This document shows positions 36,904-45,037 of a stretch of DNA of 64,000 nucleotides, piece after piece; the stretch's first letter is position 1; every line of letters begins with the position of its first letter. A model generated the notes under the pieces. That model did no database searches. It saw only the letters and a list, made by a program, of their open reading frames with translations, and was not told the origin of the DNA. The translations under genes and the position numbers were made by a program. This DNA comes from Luteimonas_C sp035250245 (lineage in GTDB: Bacteria; Pseudomonadota; Gammaproteobacteria; Xanthomonadales; Xanthomonadaceae), in assembly GCA_035250245.1 (NCBI GenBank), contig DATFFH010000019.1, positions 1 to 64,000 of the forward strand, read 5' to 3'.

Positions 36904-38196
36904 TTACTGCCGGATCGCGTCGCTGAACGATAGCGCCTGCTCGGTGTGCTGGGCACGCTCGGCGATCCAATCGATCACCTGCTCTTCCATCACCCGCGCC
37001 TGCAAGCCGGCCATCAGCTGGCGGTCGTTGCGGTACAGCTCGACCACCTGTTCGGGCTCTTCATAGGTCGAAGCGATCAGGCGCAGGGTTTCGTTCAAGC
37101 GGCGCGGCTCCAGGCGCAGGTCGTTGCGGCGGGCGATTTCGCCCACCAGCAGGCCCACCAGTACGCGCTTGCGAGCCGCGTCCATGTACGGGCCCGGCAC
37201 CTGCTCGATGCGCTGGCCTTGTTGCGCGGCCTGCTGCGCGGCGTTGGCGGCCATCGCGCGCGCTTCGTTCTCGACCAGGCGCGGCGGCATCTCGACCTGC
37301 GCGTAGGCGGCGACCAGTTGCTCGCCCACTTCGCGGCGCAGCCGGTTCATCAGCGCGCCCTTCAGTTCGCGCTCCAGATTGCTGCGGATGTCGGCGCGGA
37401 AGCGGTCCATCTCGCCGCTCTTCACGCCGAAGCTGCGGATGAAAGCCTGATCGACTTCCGGCAGCCGGGCTTCGGCGACGTTCAACGCCTTCACATGCAT
37501 CTTGGCGGCCTTGCCGGCCAGCTGCGGGACCGGCCAGTCGGCCGGGAAGTCGACGTCGACGGCTTTCTCATCATTCGACGCCAATCCGGCCAGCGCCGAT
37601 TCCAGCGGCGCGAACATCATGCCCGAGCCGATCACGGTGCTGCCGCGCTCGACGCCTTCGGCGGGTAGGCGCGCACCGTCGGCTTCGGACCACATTTCCA
37701 GTTCGACCAGGTCGCCTTCCTTCGCGGCGCGGTCGGCCGGAATCCATTCGCGGCGCTGCAGGCGCAGGTTCTCGATCATGCGATCGATATCGGCGTCTTC
37801 CACCTCGGACGTGTGGCGGATGACCTGCAGCTTGGCCACGTCGATGTCGCCGAAATCCGGCACCACTTCGAACGTCGCCACGTATTCCAGCTGGCCTTCC
37901 GCGGCTTCGGCGTTCGGCACGATCTGCGGATTGCCGGCGATGCGGAACGATTCGTTGCGCACGGCGTTGTCGAAGCCTTCGCGCAGCAGATTGTCCACGA
38001 CTTCGTTGCGGACCTGGTCGCCGAAGCGCTGTTCGATCACCTTCGCCGGCACCTTGCCGGGGCGGAAGCCCTTGATCTTCGCGTTGCGCGCGATCTCGCG
38101 CAGGCGGCCGCCGACTTCGTTGTCGATGCTGTCCGCCGGCAGGCGGAAAGTGATGCGGCGTTCGTGGTTGCCAATGGTTTCGACCGAGACCTGCAT
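36904..38196 (-). CDS. tig: Trigger factor
   Basis: A 430-residue ribosome-associated chaperone and prolyl isomerase. The N-terminal ribosome-binding domain starts MQVSVETIGNHERRITF and carries the signature GFRPGKVP near residues 43-50. The FKBP-type domain runs from about 160 to 243, and the rest is the chaperone arm. The ATG at 38196 has GGCAGGAG upstream. It heads the tig-clpP-clpX-lon-hupB block. Confidence 0.96.
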   Translation of the reverse strand: MQVSVETIGNHERRITFRLPADSIDNEVGGRLREIARNAKIKGFRPGKVPAKVIEQRFGDQVRNEVVDNLLREGFDNAVRNESFRIAGNPQIVPNAEAAEGQLEYVATFEVVPDFGDIDVAKLQVIRHTSEVEDADIDRMIENLRLQRREWIPADRAAKEGDLVELEMWSEADGARLPAEGVERGSTVIGSGMMFAPLESALAGLASNDEKAVDVDFPADWPVPQLAGKAAKMHVKALNVAEARLPEVDQAFIRSFGVKSGEMDRFRADIRSNLERELKGALMNRLRREVGEQLVAAYAQVEMPPRLVENEARAMAANAAQQAAQQGQRIEQVPGPYMDAARKRVLVGLLVGEIARRNDLRLEPRRLNETLRLIASTYEEPEQVVELYRNDRQLMAGLQARVMEEQVIDWIAERAQHTEQALSFSDAIRQ

Positions 38197-38379
38197 GTGC
38201 GCTCCTGCCGCCGCGGCTTTGTCCGACCGCGGCGCGATGTTGGGGATTCGGACCGGACCGGCGCCGGCGTTCAGCCAGGCGCCCGCTTCCGGGCCAATCG
38301 AACGGATTATTTTGGCCGAAGACGGCGTCTGCCGCCAGTTTCCGCGTTGCGCGCGGCTGGACGGCTGCCAGGAATGGGC

Positions 38380-38465
38380 TGGTGCGAAAGGCGGGACTCG
38401 AACCCGCACGGGGGTTACCCGCTGGAACCTAAATCCAGTGCGTCTACCAATTCCGCCACTTTCGC
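38380..38465 (-). tRNA. tRNA-Leu(TAG)
   Basis: An 86-base leucine tRNA with a long variable arm. The acceptor GCGAAAG pairs with CTTTCGC, the anticodon loop is TTTAGGT (TAG, reads CUA), the T-loop is GTTCGAGTC and CCA is encoded. It lies upstream of tig on the same strand. Confidence 0.97.
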
Positions 38466-38547
38466 TCCGAACCGGCCAGGCCGGCAGCCTAAGTTTAGGG
38501 GACTGGGCCTATTTTTCGTAGGCTGGGCCATTCGGGCAGCCGCTTTT

Positions 38548-38631
38548 GTAGGAGCGGCTTCAGCCGCGAGCTCTTCTCGGCACACTGCCGCGATCTGTAG
38601 GAGAAAGCTCGCGGCTGAAGCCGCTCCTACA
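38548..38631. repeat. Family A GTAG repeat pair, copy 5
   Basis: Arms GTAGGAGCGGCTTCAGCCGC and the inverse ending CTCCTAC, with an extra GTAGGAG inside the centre. Located between tRNA-Leu and the TPR gene. Confidence 0.9.
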
Positions 38632-38643
38632 AAATCCAAACGG

Positions 38644-39192
38644 CTAGGACGACCGGGGCTCCATCAAGCGCAGCAGCGCGGAAGAAGCCTGCTCCGCCCC
38701 TTCCACCACCCCGGCTTTCGCATACAGCGTCCCCGCCTCGCGCCAGGAATCCACGGCGGCCTGGGGCCGCCCTTCTCGCTCGTCCAGCAGCGCCATCGGC
38801 CGCAGCGCATTCGCCACGTCCAGCGCAGGCGCCTGCGGCTGAGCCCGGTACAGGGCCAGGGCTTCGTCGTAGCAGGCCCGGGCCATGCCCAATCGTTCCG
38901 AATGCCGGTGCAGGTCGCCCAAATGGCGCAGAGCGTGCGCCAAGGCCAGCGGCTCGGCTACCCGGCGCCGGCACGAGACGGCTTCCTCGTACAGGGGCAA
39001 CGCGCTGCCGTCCTTGCCCAAATCCCGTTCGATCTGAGCCCAGGCCATCAAAGCTTCGGCCAGATCGGCGGGATTTTCGGCTTCCCGCGCCAAACCGGCG
39101 GCTTGGACCAGGTCGCGCCGGGCGTCGGCCGGGCGATCCTCGCCGCGCGCTTGCCGGGCCTTATCGATCAAATCCCGAGCGGTATCGGCCAT
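38644..39192 (-). CDS. Tetratricopeptide-repeat protein
   Basis: A 182-residue helical protein with at least three TPR-like repeats (for example LAEALMAWAQIERDLGKDGS, ALAHALRHLGDLHRHSERLG and VANALRPMALLDEREGRPQA). No signal peptide is present, so it is cytoplasmic. It presumably mediates protein contacts; the partner is unknown. The ATG at 39192 has a GGAGGAGGG ribosome site; the upstream ATG at 39243 lacks one. It is divergent from pip with a 117-base gap. Confidence 0.8.
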   Translation of the reverse strand: MADTARDLIDKARQARGEDRPADARRDLVQAAGLAREAENPADLAEALMAWAQIERDLGKDGSALPLYEEAVSCRRRVAEPLALAHALRHLGDLHRHSERLGMARACYDEALALYRAQPQAPALDVANALRPMALLDEREGRPQAAVDSWREAGTLYAKAGVVEGAEQASSALLRLMEPRSS

Positions 39193-39309
39193 GGGCCCTC
39201 CTCCCTCGCCGGCCATTCCGGATGACCGGCCGATTCTACGCACAGATCGATCGGCACCGGCGGCCGGACCAGCCCGCTATCCTCGGCCGACGGCGGAAGG
39301 AGACCGAGC

Positions 39310-40263
39310 GTGCGCGAGCTGTATCCCGAAATCGAGCCTTACGATCGGTTCCGCCTGAAGGTCGACGGCCTTCACGATCTGCACGTGGAGCAATGCGGTC
39401 ATCCCGACGGGCTGCCCGTCGTCTTCCTGCACGGCGGTCCGGGCGCGGGCGTGTCGCCCTATCACCGCCGCTTCTTCGATCCTCGCCGCTATCGCATCGT
39501 TTTGTTCGATCAGCGCGGCGCCGGCCAATCGACGCCGCATGCCGAACTGCGCGACAACACGACCTGGCACCTGGTCGCCGATATCGAAACGCTCCGCGAG
39601 CGGCTGGGGATCGATCGCTGGATCGTATTCGGCGGTTCCTGGGGTTCGACCCTCGCCCTGGCCTATGCGCAAGCCCATCCGCAGCGCGCGCTCGCCTTGG
39701 TGTTGCGCGGCATCTTCCTGGGGCGGCCGCACGAAATCCGCTGGTTCAACGAACTCGACGGCTTCGCCCGCCACATTTTTCCCGAACGCTGGGCGCGCTA
39801 TCTGGCGCATATTCCCGAGCAGGAACGCGGCGAAATGATCGAAGCCTATTGGCGCCGGCTCGACAGCGGCGATCCCGACGTGCGCCTGGCCGCGGCGCTG
39901 GCCTGGGGCAATTGGGAAGGCGGCAGCACCACGCTGATCCACGATCCCGACGAAGCCGGCACCCAGGAAGATCCACACGTCGCGATCAGCGTGGCGCGCG
40001 CCGAAGCCCATTATTTCCGCCACGGCGTATTCCTCGAGCCGGGACAACTGCTGCGCGACGTGGATCGCATCCGCCATCTGCCCGCGACGATCGTGCATGG
40101 CCGTTACGACATGATCTGCCCGGTCGACAACGCGTGGGAACTGGGCCAGGCCTGGCCGGAAGCGGATCTGCGCATCGTCCTGGCCGGGCATAGCGCGGCG
40201 GATCCGGCGATCGTGGATGCGCTGGTGACGGCGACGGATGCGCTGGCCGGGCGATTCACTTGA
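39310..40263 (+). CDS. pip: Proline iminopeptidase
   Basis: Releases N-terminal proline from peptides. The 317-residue alpha/beta hydrolase has the oxyanion-hole HGGPG (41-45), the nucleophile elbow GGSWGS (Ser110), an Asp in GRYDMICPV and a His in LAGHSAADP. The GTG start at 39310 has a good GGAAGGAG site 8 bases upstream. It begins RELYPEIEPYDRFRLKV, typical of bacterial Pip. Confidence 0.94.
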   Translation: MRELYPEIEPYDRFRLKVDGLHDLHVEQCGHPDGLPVVFLHGGPGAGVSPYHRRFFDPRRYRIVLFDQRGAGQSTPHAELRDNTTWHLVADIETLRERLGIDRWIVFGGSWGSTLALAYAQAHPQRALALVLRGIFLGRPHEIRWFNELDGFARHIFPERWARYLAHIPEQERGEMIEAYWRRLDSGDPDVRLAAALAWGNWEGGSTTLIHDPDEAGTQEDPHVAISVARAEAHYFRHGVFLEPGQLLRDVDRIRHLPATIVHGRYDMICPVDNAWELGQAWPEADLRIVLAGHSAADPAIVDALVTATDALAGRFT

Positions 40264-40270
40264 ACCAAAC

Positions 40271-40300
40271 GAAAAAAAGCGCCCGGGCCTCGGGCGCTTG
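40271..40300 (-). terminator. Terminator of arr
   Basis: AAGCGCCCG, loop of 5, CGGGCGCTT; on the minus strand it is followed by T7. It lies 45 bases beyond the arr stop. On the plus strand no T-run follows, although it could also stabilise the pip mRNA end. Confidence 0.85.
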
Positions 40301-40344
40301 GATTCGCTAGCCTCTTGGATTCGAGAATTATCGGATGGATGCAC

Positions 40345-40746
40345 TCACTCTTCGATCGCCTCAATGCCGAGTCGTTTGAGGTTCTCGAGATTGTCGTGCA
40401 TTTCCTTCAGCTGCTCGGCCGAGTGCCCCTGCCAATCCGCCACCTCGCCGACCACGCGGAACGGCTCCCGCGAACGGTACGACTTCGTGGGATTCCCCGG
40501 AAATTTCTTGTCCGTCAGGTTCGGATCGTCTTCGATGGATCCTGTCGGCTCCACGATGTAGATCCTGCCGCGCCCCTCGCCGGCGGCCAGTTCGGCACCC
40601 CAGATCGCCGCCTCCAGCGTGGCGGAAAGGTAAACGAACTTCGCTTGCCTCCTCTGCCCGTAATTGGAGACGTAACCGGCTTCGATCAGGTCGCCCGCCT
40701 TCAGGTCGGCCTTGGTGCCGTGGTAGTAGGTTTGCGCATCGGTCAT
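40345..40746 (-). CDS. arr: Rifampin ADP-ribosyltransferase Arr
   Basis: A 133-residue enzyme that transfers ADP-ribose from NAD to the C23 hydroxyl of rifamycins. The Arr triad is present with conserved spacing: His9 (YYHGTK), Tyr39 (FVYLSAT) and Asp74 (IEDDPNLT), corresponding to His19, Tyr49 and Asp84 of the mycobacterial enzyme. The segments AIWGAELA, GRIYIVEPTG and KKFPGNPTKSYRS are strongly diagnostic. No integron or transposon sequence surrounds it, so it is likely intrinsic. It has its own terminator. Confidence 0.93.
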   Translation of the reverse strand: MTDAQTYYHGTKADLKAGDLIEAGYVSNYGQRRQAKFVYLSATLEAAIWGAELAAGEGRGRIYIVEPTGSIEDDPNLTDKKFPGNPTKSYRSREPFRVVGEVADWQGHSAEQLKEMHDNLENLKRLGIEAIEE

Positions 40747-40846
40747 CGCATCGCTCCGGTAGCCCTGCCCTTTCGGCAGGCCGGCGATGCTGCATCATGC
40801 GCCGGGCCTTGCCGCAAGCCCCCGGGCGTTATATAAATTGGTTGTG

Positions 40847-40875
40847 GGAGGCGCTCGGCGCCTCCTTTTTTATTT
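40847..40875 (+). terminator. Orphan terminator, plus strand
   Basis: GGAGGCGC, loop TCG, GCGCCTCC followed by T6ATTTTATT. No plus-strand gene ends near it; pip ends 580 bases earlier. A TATAAA lies 11 bases upstream of the stem. It may end a very short RNA or insulate the region. Confidence 0.75.
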
Positions 40876-40926
40876 TATTGGCCGGCCCGCGGCACGGCAA
40901 AGAAGCGGCCGATCCTCAAGAACCGG

Positions 40927-41436
40927 CTAATCCGGCAGATTCGAACGAATCAGATCTACGGTTGCGGTCATTTGCCCGGCAGACACTTGAACCCGCTGCC
41001 TGCGCTGCGCATCTCCGCCCGGATCGTGCGACGTACCCCTTTGACGTCCGGCGCCATCGAATGTGGCGAGTTGCGGAGGGCCTATCCCCCAATCGCTGCC
41101 CTTCTGCCGGGGCACGACGTGGAAATGGAAGTGCGGCGTTTCTTGCCCGCTATAGACCCCGTTGTTTTGGAACGCAAGTATTCCGAGAGGGTCATAAGTC
41201 TTGACGAGCGCCTCTGCGACTCTCTTCGCCGAAACCAGGATGGCCTCGCATTCTTGCCGGGAAAGATCGAGCAGCGTCGCGACATGCCGGCGTGTGATGA
41301 CGCAACACTGGCCGACCTCGAATTGCCAGGGATTGATCACGGTGAGCGTATGTTCGCCCTCCTCGATGATCTTCCACTTTTCTTCGCGAGCCGCCACGCA
41401 AAGGTCGCACGGATCTCTAACGGGAAGTTCGATCAA
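40927..41436 (-). CDS. HIT-family hydrolase
   Basis: A 169-residue histidine-triad protein with complete motif HFHFHVVPR (ETPHFHFHVV) and an N-terminal CDLC pair that may bind zinc. It probably hydrolyses a nucleotide conjugate. I propose the TTG at 41436 as start because GAGGAGAGG lies 7 bases upstream and the protein then begins MIELPVRDPCDLC. The ATG at 41505 lacks a ribosome site. The C-terminal 30 residues are Arg/Gln-rich and poorly conserved-looking. Confidence 0.78.
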   Translation of the reverse strand: MIELPVRDPCDLCVAAREEKWKIIEEGEHTLTVINPWQFEVGQCCVITRRHVATLLDLSRQECEAILVSAKRVAEALVKTYDPLGILAFQNNGVYSGQETPHFHFHVVPRQKGSDWGIGPPQLATFDGAGRQRGTSHDPGGDAQRRQRVQVSAGQMTATVDLIRSNLPD

Positions 41437-41608
41437 TGGCCTCTCCTCGGGTCGACAAAAAAGAGTGTCCGTAGAGTTCGCTCGGGTCGGAAGCGGTCGC
41501 TGCATGCAGGACGCTTGACTCCGATGCCGGGCGTTCTCGATACGAGATCATGGGTGTAAGAGACCAAGGCCGCGCTACGTCTCCGATCGTCATCGGCTGG
41601 AATTGTCG

Positions 41609-41646
41609 GAAAAGAAACAGGCACTTGGATTGCTCCAAGTGCCTGC
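41609..41646 (-). terminator. Terminator of the tRNA-His/tRNA-Lys unit
   Basis: CAGGCACTTGG, 6-base loop, CCAAGTGCCTG, followed on the minus strand by TTTCTTTT. It begins 7 bases beyond the tRNA-Lys end. Confidence 0.88.
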
Positions 41647-41652
41647 TTTAAT

Positions 41653-41728
41653 TGGTGGGCCGTCAAGGATTCGAACCTTGGACCTATTGATTAAGAGTCA
41701 ACTGCTCTACCAACTGAGCTAACGGCCC
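41653..41728 (-). tRNA. tRNA-Lys(CTT)
   Basis: A 76-base tRNA. The acceptor GGGCCGT pairs with ACGGCCC, the anticodon loop is CTCTTAA (CTT), the T-loop is GTTCGAATC and CCA is encoded. It follows tRNA-His by 21 bases. Confidence 0.97.
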
Positions 41729-41749
41729 CGAACATTTATTGTAACAAAT

Positions 41750-41827
41750 TGGGGTGGCTGAGGGGACTCGAACCCCCGACATCTGGAATCACAATCCAGT
41801 ACTCTAACCAACTGAGCTACAGCCACC
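41750..41827 (-). tRNA. tRNA-His(GTG)
   Basis: About 78 bases. The acceptor GGTGGCT pairs with AGCCACC, the discriminator is C as required for G-1 pairing, the anticodon loop is TTGTGAT (GTG) and CCA is encoded. It is the first gene of the two-tRNA unit. Confidence 0.97.
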
Positions 41828-42013
41828 GTAGACCAGCCATTGTAGCGCAGGCGATAACCGAATTTTAAGCGTCCCGCTCTGATCGGGCCCCGAGCCGCCG
41901 GATTCCGGCCTCCGCGAAGCCTCGGCGCGGCCCGCCACGAGCCCTGACTACCGGCCGTTGCCGCGCCTCGGCGCTGCCCGCATAGTCTTCGGCCGCAATG
42001 CCGGACCCTGCCG

Positions 42014-42823
42014 ATGACCGCAACCAAGCACGCACCGATCGGCGCCCTGCTGCGCGAATGGCGGGCGATGCGGCGCATGAGCCAGATGGACTTGGCGCTG
42101 GAAGCGGGCATCTCCACGCGGCACCTGAGCTATATCGAAACCGGCAAAGCCAAGGCGAGCCGCGGACTGGTCGCCGGACTCGCCGATGCCCTGGGCATGC
42201 CGCTGCGCGAACGCAACGCGCTGCTGCTGGCCGCGGGATTCGCGCCCCATTACTCCGAAACGCCGCTGGTGAAGCCCGAACTGGACCGCATGCGCGAAGC
42301 GATCGAGTTCATTCTGAAGCACCAGGAACCCTACCCCGCCTTCGTCATCAACCGGCGTTGGGAAGTGGTGCTGGCCAACGACGCGGCGGTCCGCATAAAC
42401 CGCTTCCTGATGCAGGGCCGCCCGCTGCGGCATTCGAACATGCTGCACCAGGTCTTCGATCCGGAGGATTTCCGCCCCGTGATCGTGAACTGGCCGGAAG
42501 TCGCCGGCCGCTTCATCAGTCTGCTGCACGAGGAGATCGCGGCCGTGCCTTCCGATCCCGGACCTCGGCAACTGCTGAACGAAATCCTGGCCTATCCCGG
42601 CGTGCCGGAACATTGGCGCTATCGCGACCTGGAAAGCGAGGCGACGCCGATCCTCAACCTGGTTTTCCGCAGCGAACAGGGCGAAGTGCGTTTTTTCGAG
42701 ACCATCACCACCTTCGCCGGCTCCAAGGACATCACCCTGGACGAATTGCGGATCGAGTGCTCTTTTCCGGTCGACGAGAGGACAGCCGAACTCTGCCGTC
42801 GCCTGCAAGCCGAAGAGGTTTGA
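42014..42823 (+). CDS. XRE-family regulator with MmyB-like ligand domain
   Basis: A 269-residue transcription regulator. The N-terminal helix-turn-helix (about 8-65) contains MSQMDLALEAGISTRHLSYI and a GKAKASRGLVAGLADAL tail. The C-terminal region (about 95-265) matches the MmyB-like PAS-related fold, with YPAFVINRRWEVVLAND and FRSEQGEVRFFETITTFAG. Family members bind small fatty-acid-like ligands. It is convergent with the hydrolase gene 12 bases downstream. Confidence 0.88.
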   Translation: MTATKHAPIGALLREWRAMRRMSQMDLALEAGISTRHLSYIETGKAKASRGLVAGLADALGMPLRERNALLLAAGFAPHYSETPLVKPELDRMREAIEFILKHQEPYPAFVINRRWEVVLANDAAVRINRFLMQGRPLRHSNMLHQVFDPEDFRPVIVNWPEVAGRFISLLHEEIAAVPSDPGPRQLLNEILAYPGVPEHWRYRDLESEATPILNLVFRSEQGEVRFFETITTFAGSKDITLDELRIECSFPVDERTAELCRRLQAEEV

Positions 42824-42835
42824 AACCGCGCGCCG

Positions 42836-43792
42836 TCAAGCCCAGAGCTTGCGCGCTTCCTCGACGATGATCTCGGGATGTTCCTCGGGGAAGAACAGCC
42901 TGGCCTTCTCCACCAGGCGGACGCCGCGCGAACCGGGGAAGGTGCGATCCAGCCAATGCGCCGTTTCCACCGGGAACAGGTCGTCGTCCACGCCCCAGAT
43001 CATCCGTACCGGCTTCTTGAAGGCGCGCAATTGCGGCCGCACCGACGGCAGCGGATTGGGGAACATGTCCAGGCCGTACTCCTCGACCTGCTTGCGGCGT
43101 TTTTCGGGAGCGACCAGCGGGCGGAAGTAGGTTTCGATGAGCTCGTTCGTCAGCAGGCGCTCGGGATCGTGGTAGGCGTTGCCGATCGCATCGCGCGAGC
43201 GCGCCCACGCCTTGTCCGCGAGGCTCTTGTCGAACCACAACCGGCCTTCGCCGCGGCGCGCTTTCTCCAGGAACGGCATCAGCTTCTCGGGCGGGCTGTT
43301 GGTGTCGACGTCGCCGTTGGTGAGCAGCATCGAACGGACCCGCTGCGGATGATGGGCAGCCATCAGCTGGGCGATGCCGGTGGAACTGTCGTTGGCGACG
43401 ATATCGACTTCGGCGATCTTCAAATGGTCCAGCAGCGCGATCACCATCGTCGTCTGCGCTTCCGGCGAAAGATCGGCGTCCGCCGCGACATCGGTATAGC
43501 CCAGGCCCATCAGGTCGGGCGCAAGGCAGCGCCTTTCGCCGGCCAACGCAGCCATCGGCCCGCGCCACTGGTAGCCGTTCAAGGGATAGCCATGCAGGAA
43601 CAGCGCGACCGGCCCGCTGCCGCGCTCCACATAGGCGATCTTGCCTTGCGTGAGATCGGCGAAGCGCCGCGCGGCGTGGAATTGCGCGGGCGTCCAAACC
43701 GCCCCGCCCGCATCGGCGGCCCAAGCCATGCGCGTCGCCAATGAAACGGCCGCCGCCGCGGGGAACAACAGGAGGAATTCGCGCCGGATCAT
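42836..43792 (-). CDS. Exported alpha/beta hydrolase, dehalogenase-like
   Basis: A 318-residue alpha/beta hydrolase. The N-terminus MIRREFLLLFPAAAAVSLAT carries a twin-Arg-like RREFL and ends AMAWAAD, an export signal. The fold motifs are HGYPLNGYQW, the nucleophile elbow VANDSSTGIAQ (Asp135 at the position used by haloalkane dehalogenases and epoxide hydrolases, instead of Ser), Asp in WGVDDDLF and His in PEEHPEII. The elbow has Ser-Thr in place of the usual second Gly, so activity cannot be predicted. Confidence 0.75.
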   Translation of the reverse strand: MIRREFLLLFPAAAAVSLATRMAWAADAGGAVWTPAQFHAARRFADLTQGKIAYVERGSGPVALFLHGYPLNGYQWRGPMAALAGERRCLAPDLMGLGYTDVAADADLSPEAQTTMVIALLDHLKIAEVDIVANDSSTGIAQLMAAHHPQRVRSMLLTNGDVDTNSPPEKLMPFLEKARRGEGRLWFDKSLADKAWARSRDAIGNAYHDPERLLTNELIETYFRPLVAPEKRRKQVEEYGLDMFPNPLPSVRPQLRAFKKPVRMIWGVDDDLFPVETAHWLDRTFPGSRGVRLVEKARLFFPEEHPEIIVEEARKLWA

Positions 43793-43893
43793 GCGACCAC
43801 CTTCGAAGTGATGTCGGCCGCGAGTTAACTATTCTTTCGAGAATCGCTTCAATGACCAAAAAGGTCATGCGGACTGGGCCACTGTCCGCGCCG

Positions 43894-44997
43894 TCAGCCG
43901 GCGTGCAGGATCCGGAAGCGATCGGGCTGCGCGGGATCGCGATCGACCACCTGGATCGGCGGCCAAGCCCATTGCCAAACGCCGATGCCGGGCACGCGGG
44001 AGAACCGGATCGAGCCGCGCGTGCCTTCCACTGCGAGCTGCGGCCAGGCTTCGGTAATGCGCGTTCGATCCGGGCCATGGGAACGCATCGCTTCGGCCAG
44101 AACGGCGATAGTGTCGTAGCCCTCGAAAGCGACGAACGAAGGCGCTTCGGCCAAGCGCTCGCGCAGCGCCGCCTCGACGCGCATGCCGAGCGGGCCGAGG
44201 CATTCGGGGAGATAGCGCACGAACGGGATCGCTGCGCCGTCGGCACCCAGCGCCGCCGTCCATTCGGCGAACTCCGGCTGTCCGGCCGGAGCGCCGATCA
44301 GCATGCCGGCCAGACGCGCATCGCCGCGAATTGCCTTGACGATCGGCACGGCCGGTTCCGGCACTCCGACCAGCAGCAGGAGCGCCGTTACTCGATGCGC
44401 GATGAGTTCATCGCACACGTCCGCAGGCGTGAGCGCGCTCATGTCGAGCTCGACGACGCTACCGCCGTGCGGCGCGAGATGCTCGTGCAGAATGCTCGTT
44501 CCCGAAGCCCAGTACACGCTCGGCGCAGCCGCCACGGCGATACGGCGATGGCCCGCACCGAGCAGGAAGTCGGCGTAGATCCGCCAGCCGCGCGATTGCG
44601 CCGGCGCGATGCGCGCCACCCATGCCGTCGGCTGTTCGGTGAGCGCGTCGAGCACCGCCGACGAGCAGAGGAATGGCAGGCCCAATGCGTCGGCCCGAGC
44701 GGCGGCGGCGCGCGCAACGACGCTGTGATATTCCCCGACCAACGCAGCCGCTCCCAGGCGGGCCAGTTCATCGACGGCAGCCACGGCTTTCTGCGGATCC
44801 GCCGCGGTGTCCCTGACTATCAACTCGAGCGGTTTTCCGGCGATGCCGCCTGCGTCGTTGACCTCGCGAACGGCCAATTCGATTCCGGCCAGCAAATGCC
44901 GTCCCGCTTCGACCCAACCTGGCCGAGTCAGCGGAACGAGTGCACCGATCAGGACCGGCGCTTCGCCGGTCCGTTCCGCTTCAGTTTGCATATTCAA
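43894..44997 (-). CDS. Periplasmic-binding-protein-like receptor without signal peptide
   Basis: A 367-residue protein with the type I periplasmic-binding fold of branched-chain amino acid binders: IGALVPLTRPG start, AVREVNDAGGIAGKPLELIVRD, then LVGEYHSVVARA and FEGYDTIAVLAEAMRSHG. No signal peptide or lipobox is seen, so it is predicted cytoplasmic, like AmiC-type sensors. No permease or ATPase gene is adjacent. It may be a ligand sensor; its partner is not in view. Confidence 0.75.
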   Translation of the reverse strand: MNMQTEAERTGEAPVLIGALVPLTRPGWVEAGRHLLAGIELAVREVNDAGGIAGKPLELIVRDTAADPQKAVAAVDELARLGAAALVGEYHSVVARAAAARADALGLPFLCSSAVLDALTEQPTAWVARIAPAQSRGWRIYADFLLGAGHRRIAVAAAPSVYWASGTSILHEHLAPHGGSVVELDMSALTPADVCDELIAHRVTALLLLVGVPEPAVPIVKAIRGDARLAGMLIGAPAGQPEFAEWTAALGADGAAIPFVRYLPECLGPLGMRVEAALRERLAEAPSFVAFEGYDTIAVLAEAMRSHGPDRTRITEAWPQLAVEGTRGSIRFSRVPGIGVWQWAWPPIQVVDRDPAQPDRFRILHAG

Positions 44998-45037
44998 AAG
45001 CCCGGCGTTTCCGCGGCGATTTCCATCCGGCCGACGA

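Noticed and set aside
36699..36926. 75-codon plus-strand frame in the tig-clpP gap
   Set aside because: It translates a family H repeat arm and the tig terminator and has no ribosome site.
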